Below are positions 1 to 8,972 of a stretch of DNA of 64,000 nt, piece by piece. Position 1 is the stretch's first letter, and each line of letters begins with the position of its first letter. The notes under the pieces are model-generated. The model made no database searches and was not told the origin of the DNA. It was given only the letters and a program-made list of their open reading frames with translations. Made by a program: the position numbers and the translations under genes. Source of the stretch: Winogradskya humida (GTDB taxonomy: Bacteria; Actinomycetota; Actinomycetes; Mycobacteriales; Micromonosporaceae); assembly GCF_016862215.1 (NCBI RefSeq), contig NZ_BOMN01000010.1, positions 124,001 to 188,000 on the forward strand, in the 5' to 3' direction.

Positions 1-239
1 GGTGGAAACTTCCGGCGACTGGGTGTCACCGGCGCGTGGCGCTGCGCGGTTCACTACCCTCCTCACCAGGGCCGAAGCGGCCGGGTCCCGTCGAGAGTCA
101 CCCGTTCGCTCATCGGTAACTGACCGTTCGGATGACGCTCGCTCGCTTAGGCTGTAAGGCACGCCGCGAATCCGGAATGGAAGAAGTTCGGGTGCGGCGG
201 GTTACTGTGGTCTTTGCCGATCGGTGAGGGGGTGTCCGA
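1..239. other. Upstream segment without a recognised gene
   Basis: No coding frame with a plausible start and codon bias was found on either strand. The segment ends with a GAGGGGG Shine-Dalgarno-like run at 226-232 that serves the gene starting at 240. Confidence 0.5.
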
Positions 240-2012
240 GTGGATGTCGACGCCGGCCACGGCGCCGCATTGGGGCGTGCCCTGCCCATGCCGCTGGCTA
301 AGCGGTTGCGATCCCTCCTGAGCTTTCAGGGCAACGACGACGACCCCGTCACCACTCTGACCCGGACCCATCGGGCAATTCACCCCTCGGCCGACGCCGG
401 CGTCCTGCGCCGCAGCTACGCGGTCGCGGAAAACATGCACCGCGGCCAGTTCCGCAAGAGTGGCGACCCGTACATCAGCCATCCGCTCGCGGTCGCGCAG
501 ATTTGCGCCGAGCTGGGCATGGACACGACGACCCTGGTGGCGGCGCTGCTGCACGACACGGTCGAGGACACCAGCTACACGTTGGAGACGCTCAACGGCG
601 ACTTCGGCCCCGAGGTGACCCACCTGGTCGACGGCGTGACCAAGTTCGACAAGGCGTTCTACGGCAAGGTCGCCGAGGCCGAGACCATCCGCAAGATGAT
701 CGTCGCGGCCGGCAAGGACGTCCGGGTCCTCGTGATCAAGCTCGCCGACCGGCTGCACAACATGCGGACCCTCGGCGCCCGCTCCCCCGCCTCCCGCGCC
801 CGCATCGCCACGGCCACGCTCGACGTGCTCGTCCCGCTCTGCGACCGGCTCGGCATCCAGGCCCTCAAGCGCGACCTCGACGACGTGGTGCTCTACCACC
901 TCGAGCCGGACTCCTTCGCCCGCATCGAGGAGCACGTCAAGAACCGCCCCGGCTGGAACGAATACCTCAACGAGGTCGTCGGCAAGGCCCGCGGAGCGCT
1001 GCGCCGCACGAAGGTCTACGGCGACGTGCAGCCCCGGCCCCGGCACTACTACTCCATCTGGAAAGACACCGTCGCCGGCGGCCATCAGGTCCCGTTCGAC
1101 CTGCCCCGGATCGTCGTCGTGGTCGACGGGCCCGAGACCGACTGTTACGCCGCGCTCGGCGCGATCCACGGCCAGTGGCGCCCGGTGGCCGGCCGCTTCA
1201 AGGACTTCATCGCCTCCCCCAAGAACAACCTCTACCGCTCCCTGCACACGACGGTCACCGGCCCGGAAGGCCGCCTGGTCGAGGTGCTCATCCGGACGGT
1301 CTCCATGCACCGGTGCGCCGAGTTCGGCGTCGCGACCGGTTACCGCTACCCCAAGTCCGAGGCGGAATCCCCCGGCCAGGACCAGCTGACCTGGCTCAAG
1401 CGGGTGCTCGACTGGCAGGAGGACGCCACCGACGCCGGCCAGTTCCTCGCCTCGCTGCGCTGCGACCTCGCCGAGGCCCAGATCACCGTCTTCGCCAAGG
1501 GCCAGACGTTCGAGCTCCCCGCCGCGTCCACCCCGGTCGACCTCGCGTACGAGCTGAACCCCGGCAAGGGCGACCAGACGCTCGCCGCGACCATCAACGG
1601 CCGGCTGGCCCCCCTCGGTTCCGAGCTCCGCGACGGCGACGTCGTCGAGATCTTCACCGAGAGCGACGGCCCGATCGACCCGGAAGAATCCACCGCCCCG
1701 CGCGGCCCCCGCAAGGAATGGCTCGGCTTCGTCAAGTCGACCCAGGCCCAGATGCAGATCAACCGCTACTTCGCCGAGGACAACGCGCCCGGCATCAGCA
1801 TCCAGGACAAGGTACGCCTCGGGCGCGCGACCATCGGCCTCACGTTGCGCAAGCACGACCGCGGCCTGGCCAGCGAGGTGCCCCTGCGCCGCCTCGCCGA
1901 GGAGCTCGGCTACCCCGACCTCGAAACCATGCTCGTGGCGGTCACCGAGCGCAACCTCGAGCCCGACCAGGTCGTCGAACAGCTCATCGCCCTCGTCGAC
2001 CACCCGGACTGA
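240..2012 (+). CDS. RelA/SpoT homologue (HD + synthetase + TGS), lacking the ACT domain
   Basis: Probable (p)ppGpp hydrolase/synthetase of the stringent response. The 590-aa protein has an HD hydrolase domain (about residues 50-180; H105-D106 in the HDTVEDT motif, KLADRLHNMRT at 167-177), a synthetase domain (about 255-365; RFKD at 319-322, the Glu of VEVLIRT retained) and a TGS domain (about 413-473). A canonical long Rel would add about 150-200 residues with ZFD and ACT domains; these are absent. The synthetase strand reads FDLPRIVVVVD where most Rel proteins have YDLVGIRI, so synthetase activity is uncertain. It resembles a second RSH such as Streptomyces RshA rather than the housekeeping Rel. 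GTG start chosen for GAGGGGG 7 nt upstream. The Nudix gene follows 21 nt later. Confidence 0.88.
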   Translation: MDVDAGHGAALGRALPMPLAKRLRSLLSFQGNDDDPVTTLTRTHRAIHPSADAGVLRRSYAVAENMHRGQFRKSGDPYISHPLAVAQICAELGMDTTTLVAALLHDTVEDTSYTLETLNGDFGPEVTHLVDGVTKFDKAFYGKVAEAETIRKMIVAAGKDVRVLVIKLADRLHNMRTLGARSPASRARIATATLDVLVPLCDRLGIQALKRDLDDVVLYHLEPDSFARIEEHVKNRPGWNEYLNEVVGKARGALRRTKVYGDVQPRPRHYYSIWKDTVAGGHQVPFDLPRIVVVVDGPETDCYAALGAIHGQWRPVAGRFKDFIASPKNNLYRSLHTTVTGPEGRLVEVLIRTVSMHRCAEFGVATGYRYPKSEAESPGQDQLTWLKRVLDWQEDATDAGQFLASLRCDLAEAQITVFAKGQTFELPAASTPVDLAYELNPGKGDQTLAATINGRLAPLGSELRDGDVVEIFTESDGPIDPEESTAPRGPRKEWLGFVKSTQAQMQINRYFAEDNAPGISIQDKVRLGRATIGLTLRKHDRGLASEVPLRRLAEELGYPDLETMLVAVTERNLEPDQVVEQLIALVDHPD

Positions 2013-2020
2013 GCCCCCGA

Positions 2021-2026
2021 TAGCCT
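2021..2026 (+). promoter_or_regulatory. TANNNT -10 box of a probable leaderless promoter
   Basis: TAGCCT lies 7 nt before the GTG of the Nudix gene and there is no Shine-Dalgarno sequence. That fits transcription starting at or next to the start codon. Confidence 0.5.
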
Positions 2027-2033
2027 TGAGGGC

Positions 2034-2540
2034 GTGAAAATTCCTCGGCGGATCCGCGGTGCCGCGTACAAGGCTTTCTACCGGATGCCGCACGCGATGC
2101 GCCGCCGCGCCGTCCGTCTCATCGTCCCCAAATATCTCGTCGGGGCGGTCTGCATCATCAGCGACGCCGAAGCCGAGGACCCCGGCAGACTCCTCCTGCT
2201 GCGCCAGCCCGGCCGCCCCGGCTGGGGCCTCCCCGCGGGCCTGCTGAAGAAAGCCGAGCCCCCGCACGTCGGCGCCGCCCGCGAGCTCCACGAGGAATCC
2301 GGCGTCCGCCTCGACCCCGACGACCTCGTCCCCGCGGTCCCCAACGCGATCGTCCACACCAAGGGCTGGGTCGACATGATGTTCATGGGCAAGGTCCCCG
2401 CCTCCACCACGGAGCTGATCGTCGACGGCGGCGAAGTCCTCGAAGCAGCCTGGTTCCCCTACGACGACCTCCCCCTGCTCTCGGTGAACACCGCCCGCGT
2501 CCTCGCCGTCTACGGCATCGGCCCCCAAGCAACCCGATGA
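2034..2540 (+). CDS. Nudix hydrolase
   Basis: Cytosolic pyrophosphohydrolase acting on a nucleoside diphosphate linked to another moiety; the substrate cannot be told from sequence. The 168-aa protein contains a complete Nudix box G-x5-E-x7-RELHEESGV (about residues 71-93) with the metal-binding Glu residues. A basic N-terminus (about 35 residues rich in Arg) precedes the Nudix fold. The GTG start has no Shine-Dalgarno but has a TAGCCT box 7 nt upstream. Its stop codon overlaps the ATG of the next gene (ATGA), so it is probably translationally coupled with the nucleotidyltransferase. Confidence 0.88.
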   Translation: MKIPRRIRGAAYKAFYRMPHAMRRRAVRLIVPKYLVGAVCIISDAEAEDPGRLLLLRQPGRPGWGLPAGLLKKAEPPHVGAARELHEESGVRLDPDDLVPAVPNAIVHTKGWVDMMFMGKVPASTTELIVDGGEVLEAAWFPYDDLPLLSVNTARVLAVYGIGPQATR

Positions 2541-3487
2541 CCGGGATCTGCGCCCTCATCCTCGCCGCGGGCGAAGGCCAGCGCCTGCGCCCGTTGACAA
2601 CCCGGCTCCCCAAGGCCCTGTGCCCGGTGGGAAACATCGCCCTGCTCGACCGCGCCCTCCAGCGCGTCTCCGCCCTGGGCTTCCGCGATCCGTCCACGGT
2701 GGCCGTCAACGCCGCCTACCTCGCCGACCAGATCGTGTCCCACGTAGGAACCCGAGCCCACCTCTCCGTCGAACCCGACGGCCCCCTCGGCACCTCCGGC
2801 GGCGTCGCCAACCTGCGCGACTGGATCAACGGCCGCGGCGTCCTCGTCGGCAACGCGGACGCCTACCTCGCCGACCCCGACCGTGAGCCCGGCAAGGACA
2901 TCGCCGCCCTCCTCGACGGCTGGGACGGCACGACGGTCCGCATGCTCACCACCACCCCGGCTCCCACCCGGCGCGGCGAATTCAGCGACGTCTGCTTCGC
3001 CGGCTTCTCCCTGCTCCCCTGGCACTACGTCAAGGACCTGAAGCCCACCTTCTCCGACCTGGTCAAGACCGTCTGGCGCCCCGCCGAGACCGCAGGAGCC
3101 CTGACCCTCATCCCGTACGCCGGCGCCTACATCGACACCGGCACTCCCCGTGACTACCTCGCCGCCAACCTCCACGCCGCGGCCTCTCCAGCCCCCGGCT
3201 CTCTGACCAACGCAGGCTCTCTGACCAACGCAGGCTCTCCGGCCAGCGCAAGCTCTCCGGCCAGCGCAAGCTCTCTGACCGACGCAGGCTCTCCGGCCGG
3301 CGCTGGGTCTCTGGTCGGCGTGGGGGCGACCGTCACGGGCAGCGTTGCCGAGTCGGTGATCGGCGCGGGCGCAACGGTGGCCGGGGACGTGACACGCTGC
3401 GTGATCTGGCCCGGCGCAACCGTGACGGCGGGCGAAACCCTGACCGGCGTCATCCGCGCGGGCAAAGACCTGACGGTTGCCGCCTGA
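2537..3487 (+). CDS. Sugar-phosphate nucleotidyltransferase with C-terminal hexapeptide repeats
   Basis: NTP-transferase of the GlmU/RmlA/ManC fold that would form an NDP-sugar from NTP and a sugar 1-phosphate; the sugar is unknown. The N-terminus has LAAGEGQRLRPLTTRLPK, the nucleotide-binding loop with its Lys, followed by GPLGTSGG and the metal-site Asp region VGNADAYL. Residues about 220-262 are a low-complexity Ser/Ala linker encoded by seven 18-bp tandem repeats. The last 55 residues (GATVTGSV, GAGATVAGDV, GATVTAG) look like a left-handed beta-helix. At 316 aa it is shorter than GlmU. It overlaps the Nudix stop by ATGA. Confidence 0.85.
   Translation: MTGICALILAAGEGQRLRPLTTRLPKALCPVGNIALLDRALQRVSALGFRDPSTVAVNAAYLADQIVSHVGTRAHLSVEPDGPLGTSGGVANLRDWINGRGVLVGNADAYLADPDREPGKDIAALLDGWDGTTVRMLTTTPAPTRRGEFSDVCFAGFSLLPWHYVKDLKPTFSDLVKTVWRPAETAGALTLIPYAGAYIDTGTPRDYLAANLHAAASPAPGSLTNAGSLTNAGSPASASSPASASSLTDAGSPAGAGSLVGVGATVTGSVAESVIGAGATVAGDVTRCVIWPGATVTAGETLTGVIRAGKDLTVAA
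3197..3322 (+). repeat. In-frame 18-bp tandem repeat (7 units)
   Basis: Seven consecutive 18-bp units of the type GGCTCTCTGACCAACGCA, the first two identical and later ones drifting, encode six-residue units (GSLTNA, GSPASA, SSPASA and similar). They form the linker between catalytic domain and beta-helix of the nucleotidyltransferase. Unit number could vary between strains without a frameshift. Confidence 0.9.
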
Positions 3488-3541
3488 CCCGAACCACCCC
3501 CTGATTAGCATGAACCGCGACGCCGACCAGAGGAGCCCCGA

Positions 3542-3829
3542 GTGAACACCGCAATCGTGCACATCGACTGCGCCACCGACTCGATCCCGGAGGTAGCGGA
3601 AGCCCTCGCAGCCCTCCCCGGCGTCAGCGAGGTCTACTCCGTAGCGGGCAACGTCGACCTCATCGCCATCATCCGGGTCCCCCACTTCGACGACATCGCC
3701 GAAGTCATCGCCGGCCGCATCTCCAAAACCCCCGGCGTCCTCAACACCGAATCCCACATCGCCTTCCGCGCCTACTCCCGCCACGACCTCGAAGACGCCT
3801 TCGCCATCGGCCTCCCCGACGCCGACTGA
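3542..3829 (+). CDS. Stand-alone Lrp/AsnC ligand-binding (RAM) domain protein
   Basis: A 95-aa protein consisting only of the alpha-beta effector-binding domain of Lrp/AsnC regulators, with no helix-turn-helix. Visible features are the beta-strand start TAIVHIDCA, the turn PGVSEVYSVAGNVDLIAIIRV typical of RAM domains, and an acidic tail. Such proteins bind small ligands, often amino acids, and may oligomerise with full-length Lrp proteins; the ligand here is unknown. The start is GTG with AGAGGAG about 6 nt upstream, and a TAGCAT box lies at about 3505-3511. It is separated by 54 nt from the nucleotidyltransferase. Confidence 0.85.
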   Translation: MNTAIVHIDCATDSIPEVAEALAALPGVSEVYSVAGNVDLIAIIRVPHFDDIAEVIAGRISKTPGVLNTESHIAFRAYSRHDLEDAFAIGLPDAD

Positions 3830-4119
3830 CGCCCCCGGCCCCACCCCTGGACGACTTCGAGGGAGTGTGGTGCTCCGCGCCCTCCCAGACCGGTGGGTCG
3901 GGCAGGTCCTCGTGGTGGGCGCAGGGCCCGCGCCATCTCGGCCGCACCACGGCAGGCCGATCCGGAACCAAGCGCGGCCCGTTTCAGTCCAGGCTGACCC
4001 ACTTCAGCCTGGCCCTGGACCGCTCAAGCCCGGCTCATCGGGTTGAAACGCGAGCGAGTCATGCCGGCCATCGCAGGCCCGGATGGCTGAAACCCTTGAC
4101 CGAAACCCTTGGCCGCCGG
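3830..4119. other. Intergenic segment with one short hairpin
   Basis: No plausible gene between the RAM-domain gene and the convergent membrane protein. The only structure seen is an inverted repeat at 3989-4012 (CCAGGCTGA, 6-nt loop, TCAGCCTGG), which could terminate either gene but has no T-tract. Confidence 0.4.
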
Positions 4120-4554
4120 TCAGCCATGCCGCTCGCCCGTTGCGGTGATCGGCTGCCGGGAGCGTCCGCGGCCGGCCCACCCGGCCAGCCACCCGGTCAG
4201 ATAGCCGAGCAGCCCCGCCGGACTACCGCCCATCAGGAGCAGCACCGGCCAGGACGACGACCCCGGCGCGACCACCCGCCGCCGCGCACCGTCGGCCACG
4301 CCGAGCAGCGCCATCACGGCAGCGCTGGCCAGGGCGATCAGCACCACGATCCGCTCTCCCGTGGCGATGGTCGCGGAGTAGGCGTCGCAGGTGATCTCTT
4401 CTTCGGGTGTCTGGACGTCGTAGCAGGTCCCGTATCGGAAGAAGCGCTGGACGAGCACGAACAGGACCGAGCCGATGCCGGCGGCGGACAGCACCATTCC
4501 CAGCGCAGCCCATCTCGGGATCGTCGTGTCTCGCGCTCCCCCGGGTGTCTGCAC
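4120..4554 (-). CDS. Hypothetical membrane protein, three predicted TM segments
   Basis: A 144-aa protein of unknown function. Hydrophobic segments lie at about residues 15-37, 70-88 and 100-125. Between the first two is a short loop with two Cys (YGTCYDVQTPEEEITC) that could form a disulfide outside the cell. The tail is basic. The GTG start has no Shine-Dalgarno, but TACGGT lies 7 nt upstream (4562-4567 on this strand), fitting a leaderless transcript. It lies downstream of qcrB but is separated from it by a strong terminator, so it is probably transcribed on its own. Confidence 0.7.
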   Translation of the reverse strand: MQTPGGARDTTIPRWAALGMVLSAAGIGSVLFVLVQRFFRYGTCYDVQTPEEEITCDAYSATIATGERIVVLIALASAAVMALLGVADGARRRVVAPGSSSWPVLLLMGGSPAGLLGYLTGWLAGWAGRGRSRQPITATGERHG

Positions 4555-4604
4555 GGCTGCGACCGTACTACCCGGTCACCAGCGGGAAGGCCATCAGCGC
4601 ACGA

Positions 4605-4634
4605 AAAAGGGAGCCCCGGGCGGGGCTCCCTTTT
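4605..4634 (-). terminator. Rho-independent terminator after qcrB
   Basis: Perfect stem AAAAGGGAGCCCC / GGGGCTCCCTTTT with a GGGC/GCCC loop, followed by a run of T on the minus strand, 14 nt beyond the qcrB stop. It is the most canonical terminator of the respiratory operon. Confidence 0.88.
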
Positions 4635-4647
4635 ACCTGATTCTGGA

Positions 4648-6267
4648 TCAGCGGCCGGAGGTGATTTCCTCGCGGGCGCTGGGGCCGGTCACCGACGGGA
4701 CGGCTGGGGAGACCGGGGCCTCCGGCAGGGTCTCGACGGGGAAGAAGAAGCCCTTGATGGCCGGGGCGAGAGCGCCGACCCGGTTCATCTTCTTCGGGAC
4801 AACCCAGCCGATGTAGTCGAGCGGGATGGGGTGGCCGTGGTCGTCGACCGGGCCGAGGGGCTGGTGGACCTCTTCGAAGCGGCCGTCCGGGTTGCGCCGG
4901 ATGATGCCCGTCTCGACGCCGTGGGCCAGGACCTCGCGGTCGTGCTGCTGCAGGCCGAGGCAGACGCGGACCGAGATGTAGTAGGCCAGCGGCGGGAGGA
5001 CCAGCAGACCGATGCGGCCCGCCCAGGTCATCGCGTTGAGGCTGATGTGGAACTTGTCGGCGATCACGTCGTTGGCACCGGACAGCGTCGCGATGGTGAA
5101 GAACGTGAAGGCCATGGCGCCGACACCCGTACGCTCAGGCGCGTCTCGCGGGCGCTGGAGCAGGTGATGGGAGCCCTTGTCCTTGGTGCGCCGGGCTTCG
5201 ATCGTCGGGTAGAGCATCGGCAGCGTGAACAGCGCGCCGAGGCCGACCACAGCGGGCCAGAACAGCGGCGGCAGCACGTAGCCGTCACCGATCGGGAAGT
5301 CGATCTGCCAGGCCGGCATGAGGCGGACAAGGCCGTCCATGAACATGACGTACCAGTCGGGCTGGCTCGCGGAGGAGACCGCCGAGGCGAGGTACGGGCC
5401 GAAGAGCCAGATCGGGTTGATCTGGAACAGGCCGGCGAGCAGCGCGATCGTGCCGAAGACGGCCATGAAGAAGCCGCCCTGCTTGAGCGCGTACCGCGGG
5501 AACATGCGCTCGCCCACGACGTTGTCGTTGGTCCGCAGCGGGCCGGGCCACTGGGTGTGCTTCTGCGCGAAGACCAGGCCGAGGTGGACGCTGATCAGGG
5601 CGAGCAGGCCACCGGGGATGAGCAGCACGTGCGCGATGTAGAAGCGCCCGATGATGAACTCGCCCGGGTACTCGCCGCCGAAGACCGCCGCGGACATCCA
5701 GGTGCCGATGACCGGGATGGAGAGCATGATCGCCGAGGCGATCCGCAGGCCCGTGCCGGAGAGGCCGTCGTCGGGGAGCGAGTAGCCGGTGAAGCCGGCG
5801 AAGAACCCGAGCAGGAACAGGATGATGCCGATGGTCCAGTTGGCCTCACGCGGCTTGCGGAACGCTCCGGTGAAGAAGATCCGCGCCATGTGGATGACGA
5901 TCGAGGCCATGAACAGCAGCGCTGCCCAGTGGTGCATCTGGCGCATGAACAGACCACCGCGCACCTCGAACGAGATGTGCAGGGAGGATGCGTACGCCGC
6001 CGACATGTCCACGCCGCGCAGGGCGGTGTAGGGGCCGTCGTAGGTGACTTCCTTCATCGACGGGTCGAAGAACAGCGTCAGGAAGACGCCGCTCAGCAGC
6101 AGCACGACGAAGGAGAAGAGCGCGATCTCACCGAGCAGGAACGACCAGTGATCAGGGAAAACCTTGTTCAGCAGGCCGCGCAGCGGAGTGGCGACCTTGT
6201 AACGGTCGTCCACACCCTTACCGACGTTAGCGGGGACCTGTGCGAGGTCCAGCCTTCGACGTTTCAT
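4648..6267 (-). CDS. qcrB: Cytochrome bc1 complex cytochrome b subunit QcrB
   Basis: Quinol-oxidising subunit of the actinobacterial cytochrome bcc complex, which hands electrons via QcrC to the aa3 oxidase. The 539-aa membrane protein has heme-ligand His pairs H112/H126 and H213/H228, and the Qo-site PEWY-type motif appears as PDWY. Eight or nine TM segments and a C-terminal extension beyond classic cytochrome b are visible, as usual in actinobacteria. Its ATG overlaps the qcrA stop (ATGA), so qcrC-qcrA-qcrB are translationally coupled. In this family it is the target of Q203/telacebec-type inhibitors (family knowledge). Confidence 0.97.
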   Translation of the reverse strand: MKRRRLDLAQVPANVGKGVDDRYKVATPLRGLLNKVFPDHWSFLLGEIALFSFVVLLLSGVFLTLFFDPSMKEVTYDGPYTALRGVDMSAAYASSLHISFEVRGGLFMRQMHHWAALLFMASIVIHMARIFFTGAFRKPREANWTIGIILFLLGFFAGFTGYSLPDDGLSGTGLRIASAIMLSIPVIGTWMSAAVFGGEYPGEFIIGRFYIAHVLLIPGGLLALISVHLGLVFAQKHTQWPGPLRTNDNVVGERMFPRYALKQGGFFMAVFGTIALLAGLFQINPIWLFGPYLASAVSSASQPDWYVMFMDGLVRLMPAWQIDFPIGDGYVLPPLFWPAVVGLGALFTLPMLYPTIEARRTKDKGSHHLLQRPRDAPERTGVGAMAFTFFTIATLSGANDVIADKFHISLNAMTWAGRIGLLVLPPLAYYISVRVCLGLQQHDREVLAHGVETGIIRRNPDGRFEEVHQPLGPVDDHGHPIPLDYIGWVVPKKMNRVGALAPAIKGFFFPVETLPEAPVSPAVPSVTGPSAREEITSGR

Positions 6268-7367
6268 GGCCGCTCCCAGAAGTCGGGTCCGATTACCTCG
6301 GGATAGTCAGACGCTGCCACGAAGAAGCCCTCTTCGTCCACCTCGAGGGGCAGCAGGGGCAGGCGGCGGCTGGCCGGTCCGAAGATCGGGCGCGCGTTAT
6401 CGGTGATCAGGAACTGCGACTGGTGGCACGGGCAGAGCAGCCGGTTGGTCTGCTGCTCGTACAGGCTGGCCGGGCAGCCGGCGTGCGTGCAGATCTTCGA
6501 GTACGCCACGTAGTTGCCCCACATGCCGCCCTTGTTGATCTTGTCCGCCTCGGTCGCCTCGCGGGCGTCCTGGGCGTCCTGGGCACGCAGGTGCACCAGC
6601 AGCGTGGGCGAGTCGGCGTACTTGTTGGTCGCACCGCCGGGGATGCCGGGGAAGACGGTGATCTGACCGCCGACACTGACATCGTCGGGCCGCACCGGGC
6701 TGCCGTCCTCACGGGTGAGGCGGACCAGCTGGCCGTTGTTGGGCACCGGGTCGAAGCCGGTGTGGTACATGAACGGCTCGGAGTCCTTGTGCGGGTTCTC
6801 GATCAGGCCACCGAGCAGCGGCGCGGCCGCGGCCACCCCGAGCGGAGCCAGGCCGAGTGCGATCGCACCCTTCAGCAGCGGCCGGCGCTGCACGCCGAGC
6901 TCGTCCACCAGGTAGGCCATCGTCTGGCCGGTGATGAGCCGGTCCTCGTCGCTGGACGGCTTGTTGTGCCGGTCCTGGATCGAGACCTCGTGCGGCAGCA
7001 GCTTCTTGGCCCAGGCCAGGATCGCGATGCCGAGCGCGAAGAGCGAGATGCCGAGCGAGATGCCCAGGATCGGCGTGTAGTAGTCGCTCATCGTGTGGCC
7101 GAGCTCGAACTCCCACGGCCAGACGATGAAGAACACCACGAACGCCGCAGCGGCGAGACCCGAGATCATGAACAGCAGGGCGATGTTGCGGACGACCCGC
7201 TTCTCGGCCTTGGAGTTCGTGCCCTGGAACTGCGACTCGTACGTGACGATCTCGATGTCGTCACGCCGCGCGCCCTCGCGGACGATGTCGAAGCGGGAGA
7301 GCTTGGGGTCGTTCACGTCGACCGGCTTGGTGCCGGCCCCGTGCGCCCCGTCCTGCGTAACGGTCAT
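6264..7367 (-). CDS. qcrA: Cytochrome bc1 complex Rieske iron-sulfur subunit QcrA
   Basis: [2Fe-2S] subunit that takes an electron from quinol at the Qo site and passes it to the QcrC hemes. The 367-aa protein has three hydrophobic segments (about 62-82, 95-120, 165-188) as in actinobacterial QcrA, then the Rieske domain with CTHAGC (C293, H295, C298) and CPCH (C312, C314, H315); C293/H295/C312/H315 should bind the cluster and C298-C314 form the disulfide. Start chosen at 7367 because this ATG overlaps the qcrC stop (ATGA) and the product then begins MTVTQDG; the frame stays open further upstream inside qcrC. Confidence 0.96.
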   Translation of the reverse strand: MTVTQDGAHGAGTKPVDVNDPKLSRFDIVREGARRDDIEIVTYESQFQGTNSKAEKRVVRNIALLFMISGLAAAAFVVFFIVWPWEFELGHTMSDYYTPILGISLGISLFALGIAILAWAKKLLPHEVSIQDRHNKPSSDEDRLITGQTMAYLVDELGVQRRPLLKGAIALGLAPLGVAAAAPLLGGLIENPHKDSEPFMYHTGFDPVPNNGQLVRLTREDGSPVRPDDVSVGGQITVFPGIPGGATNKYADSPTLLVHLRAQDAQDAREATEADKINKGGMWGNYVAYSKICTHAGCPASLYEQQTNRLLCPCHQSQFLITDNARPIFGPASRRLPLLPLEVDEEGFFVAASDYPEVIGPDFWERP

Positions 7368-8212
7368 GACTTCCCCGCAATCCACAGCGACGTGAACACC
7401 AGGATGGTGATGCCGACCACGAAGATCGCGAGACCCTCGGTCGCCGGACCGTAGCCACCCAGGTTGAAGATACCGCCCGGGTCCTTGTCGTTCTGGATCT
7501 GAGTGTTGATGTACGTGATGATCTCGGTCTTCTGCTCCGGCGTCAGCTCGTTGTCGCCGAACACCGGCATGTTCTGCGGGCCGGTGAGCATGGCGCCGTA
7601 GATCTGCGAAGGCGTCGCGTCGTGCAGGCTCGGCGCGAACTTTCCGGAGGAGAGCGCGCCACCGGCGCCGACGTTGCCGTGGCACTGGGCGCAGTTGAGC
7701 CGGAAGAGCTCACCACCCTTGGCCAGCGCCTCCGGGTTGGTCTTCACGTTGTCCGTGAGGTCACCGGCCGGGATCTGCGGGCCGCCGCCGAGCTCCTGGA
7801 TGTACTGACCCAGCTGCTTGGTCTGCGTCTCGTCGAAGACCGGGCGCTTCTGCTCGGCCTGGGCTTCCTGGCGCGTCATGGGCATGCGGCCCGTGCCGAC
7901 CTGGAACTCGACCGAGGCGGAGCCGACGCCGATCAGGCTCGGTCCGCGTCCCTCGACACCCTCAGCGTTGAGGCCGTGGCAGGTGACGCAGCTGTTGTTG
8001 AAGAGTGCCTGGCCCTCCTGGGCCGCCGTGGACAACTGTGTGTCGTCCTCGGCGAACGCACCCGGGGCGAAGGCGGTGTAGATGCCGCCGGCGAGGGCGA
8101 GCGCGGCGAGCATGCGGGCCGCGGCGCCGAGGCGCCTGCGCGCCCGGCTCGGCGCGGACCGCCGCCGGTTGAACACCCGGAAGCGCCGTCCGGCGGGGGT
8201 GTCAGAAGTCAT
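7364..8212 (-). CDS. qcrC: Diheme cytochrome c subunit QcrC
   Basis: Membrane-anchored c-type cytochrome that links the bc1 complex directly to cytochrome aa3, replacing soluble cytochrome c. The 282-aa protein has an N-terminal signal/anchor (about 28-53 after an Arg-rich stretch), two CxxCH heme sites (C75-C78-H79 and C174-C177-H178), candidate axial Met residues, and a C-terminal TM helix (about 256-278). Two heme sites are typical for the actinobacterial supercomplex. It lies 51 nt after ctaE and overlaps qcrA by ATGA. Confidence 0.97.
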   Translation of the reverse strand: MTSDTPAGRRFRVFNRRRSAPSRARRRLGAAARMLAALALAGGIYTAFAPGAFAEDDTQLSTAAQEGQALFNNSCVTCHGLNAEGVEGRGPSLIGVGSASVEFQVGTGRMPMTRQEAQAEQKRPVFDETQTKQLGQYIQELGGGPQIPAGDLTDNVKTNPEALAKGGELFRLNCAQCHGNVGAGGALSSGKFAPSLHDATPSQIYGAMLTGPQNMPVFGDNELTPEQKTEIITYINTQIQNDKDPGGIFNLGGYGPATEGLAIFVVGITILVFTSLWIAGKS

Positions 8213-8263
8213 TGGCTGTGTCCCTCTGGGTCTTGACCTTGATACTCACGGACGACGGCGGAT

Positions 8264-8863
8264 CTACTGAAGCCAATAGATCATGGCGAACAGCGCGATC
8301 CACACCACATCGACGAAGTGCCAGTAGTACGACACGACGATCGCCGACGTGGCCTGAGCCGGCGTGAACCGGCCCATGGTCGTGCGGATCATGTAGACGA
8401 TGAAGGCGATGAGACCACCCGTGACGTGAAGGCCGTGGAAGCCCGTCGTCAGGTAGAACATCGAGCCGTAGCCGTCGCCGTTGAGCTTGATGCCGTCATG
8501 GACGAGGTTGCGGTACTCGTTCGCCTGGCCGAGCACGAAGATCAGGCCCATGACGAAGGTGATCGTGAACCAGCGCCGCAGCGCGTGCACGTCACCCTTC
8601 TCCGCGGCGAACACGCCGAGCTGGCAGGTCACCGACGAGAGCACGAGGATCACCGTGAAGGTCGTCGCGTAGGGGACGTTGAGCTCTTTGGTGTGCTCTT
8701 CCCACATGCTGTAGTCCGCCGCGCGGATCGCGAAGTACATGGCGAACAAAGCCGCGAAGAACATGAGCTCACTGGAGAGCCACACGATGGTTCCCACGCT
8801 GACCATGTTGGGTCTGGTCAGCGAGTGGATCCGGCTCTTGTCGATGGCTGGGGCCGCTGTCAC
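8264..8863 (-). CDS. ctaE: Cytochrome c oxidase subunit III
   Basis: Integral subunit III of the aa3 terminal oxidase. The 199-aa protein has five hydrophobic helices, the N-terminal [18 protein letters not shown] segment and the late helix with [15 protein letters not shown] that are hallmarks of this family. It is the first gene of ctaE-qcrC-qcrA-qcrB, the usual actinobacterial arrangement. Start is GTG at 8863, about 110 nt from the divergent ctaG; AT-rich AATAAT lies 6 nt upstream of the start on the coding strand, and no Shine-Dalgarno is apparent. Confidence 0.95.
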   Translation of the reverse strand: MTAAPAIDKSRIHSLTRPNMVSVGTIVWLSSELMFFAALFAMYFAIRAADYSMWEEHTKELNVPYATTFTVILVLSSVTCQLGVFAAEKGDVHALRRWFTITFVMGLIFVLGQANEYRNLVHDGIKLNGDGYGSMFYLTTGFHGLHVTGGLIAFIVYMIRTTMGRFTPAQATSAIVVSYYWHFVDVVWIALFAMIYWLQ

Positions 8864-8960
8864 CGGCTCATTATTGCCCCGCGATCACCTCAACGTGTGG
8901 CGGGGGGTCGAATCCGGTACGTGTCGGGTCCCGGTAGAACGCGCAAGCAGCTCATAGGCC

Positions 8961-8966
8961 TAGCCT
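8961..8966 (+). promoter_or_regulatory. TANNNT box before ctaG
   Basis: TAGCCT ends 6 nt before the GTG of ctaG in a segment without a separate Shine-Dalgarno; probably a leaderless promoter facing away from ctaE. Confidence 0.45.
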
Positions 8967-8972
8967 CGGGGG

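Noticed and set aside
147..2528. 793-codon open frame on the minus strand across the RSH and Nudix genes
   Set aside because: Antisense shadow of strongly GC3-biased genes; the plus-strand products have clear domains and the minus product has none.
3865..6306. 813-codon plus-strand frame across the 4.1-kb membrane gene and qcrB
   Set aside because: Product is Asp/Arg/Gln-rich without homology; it is the complement of qcrB codons.
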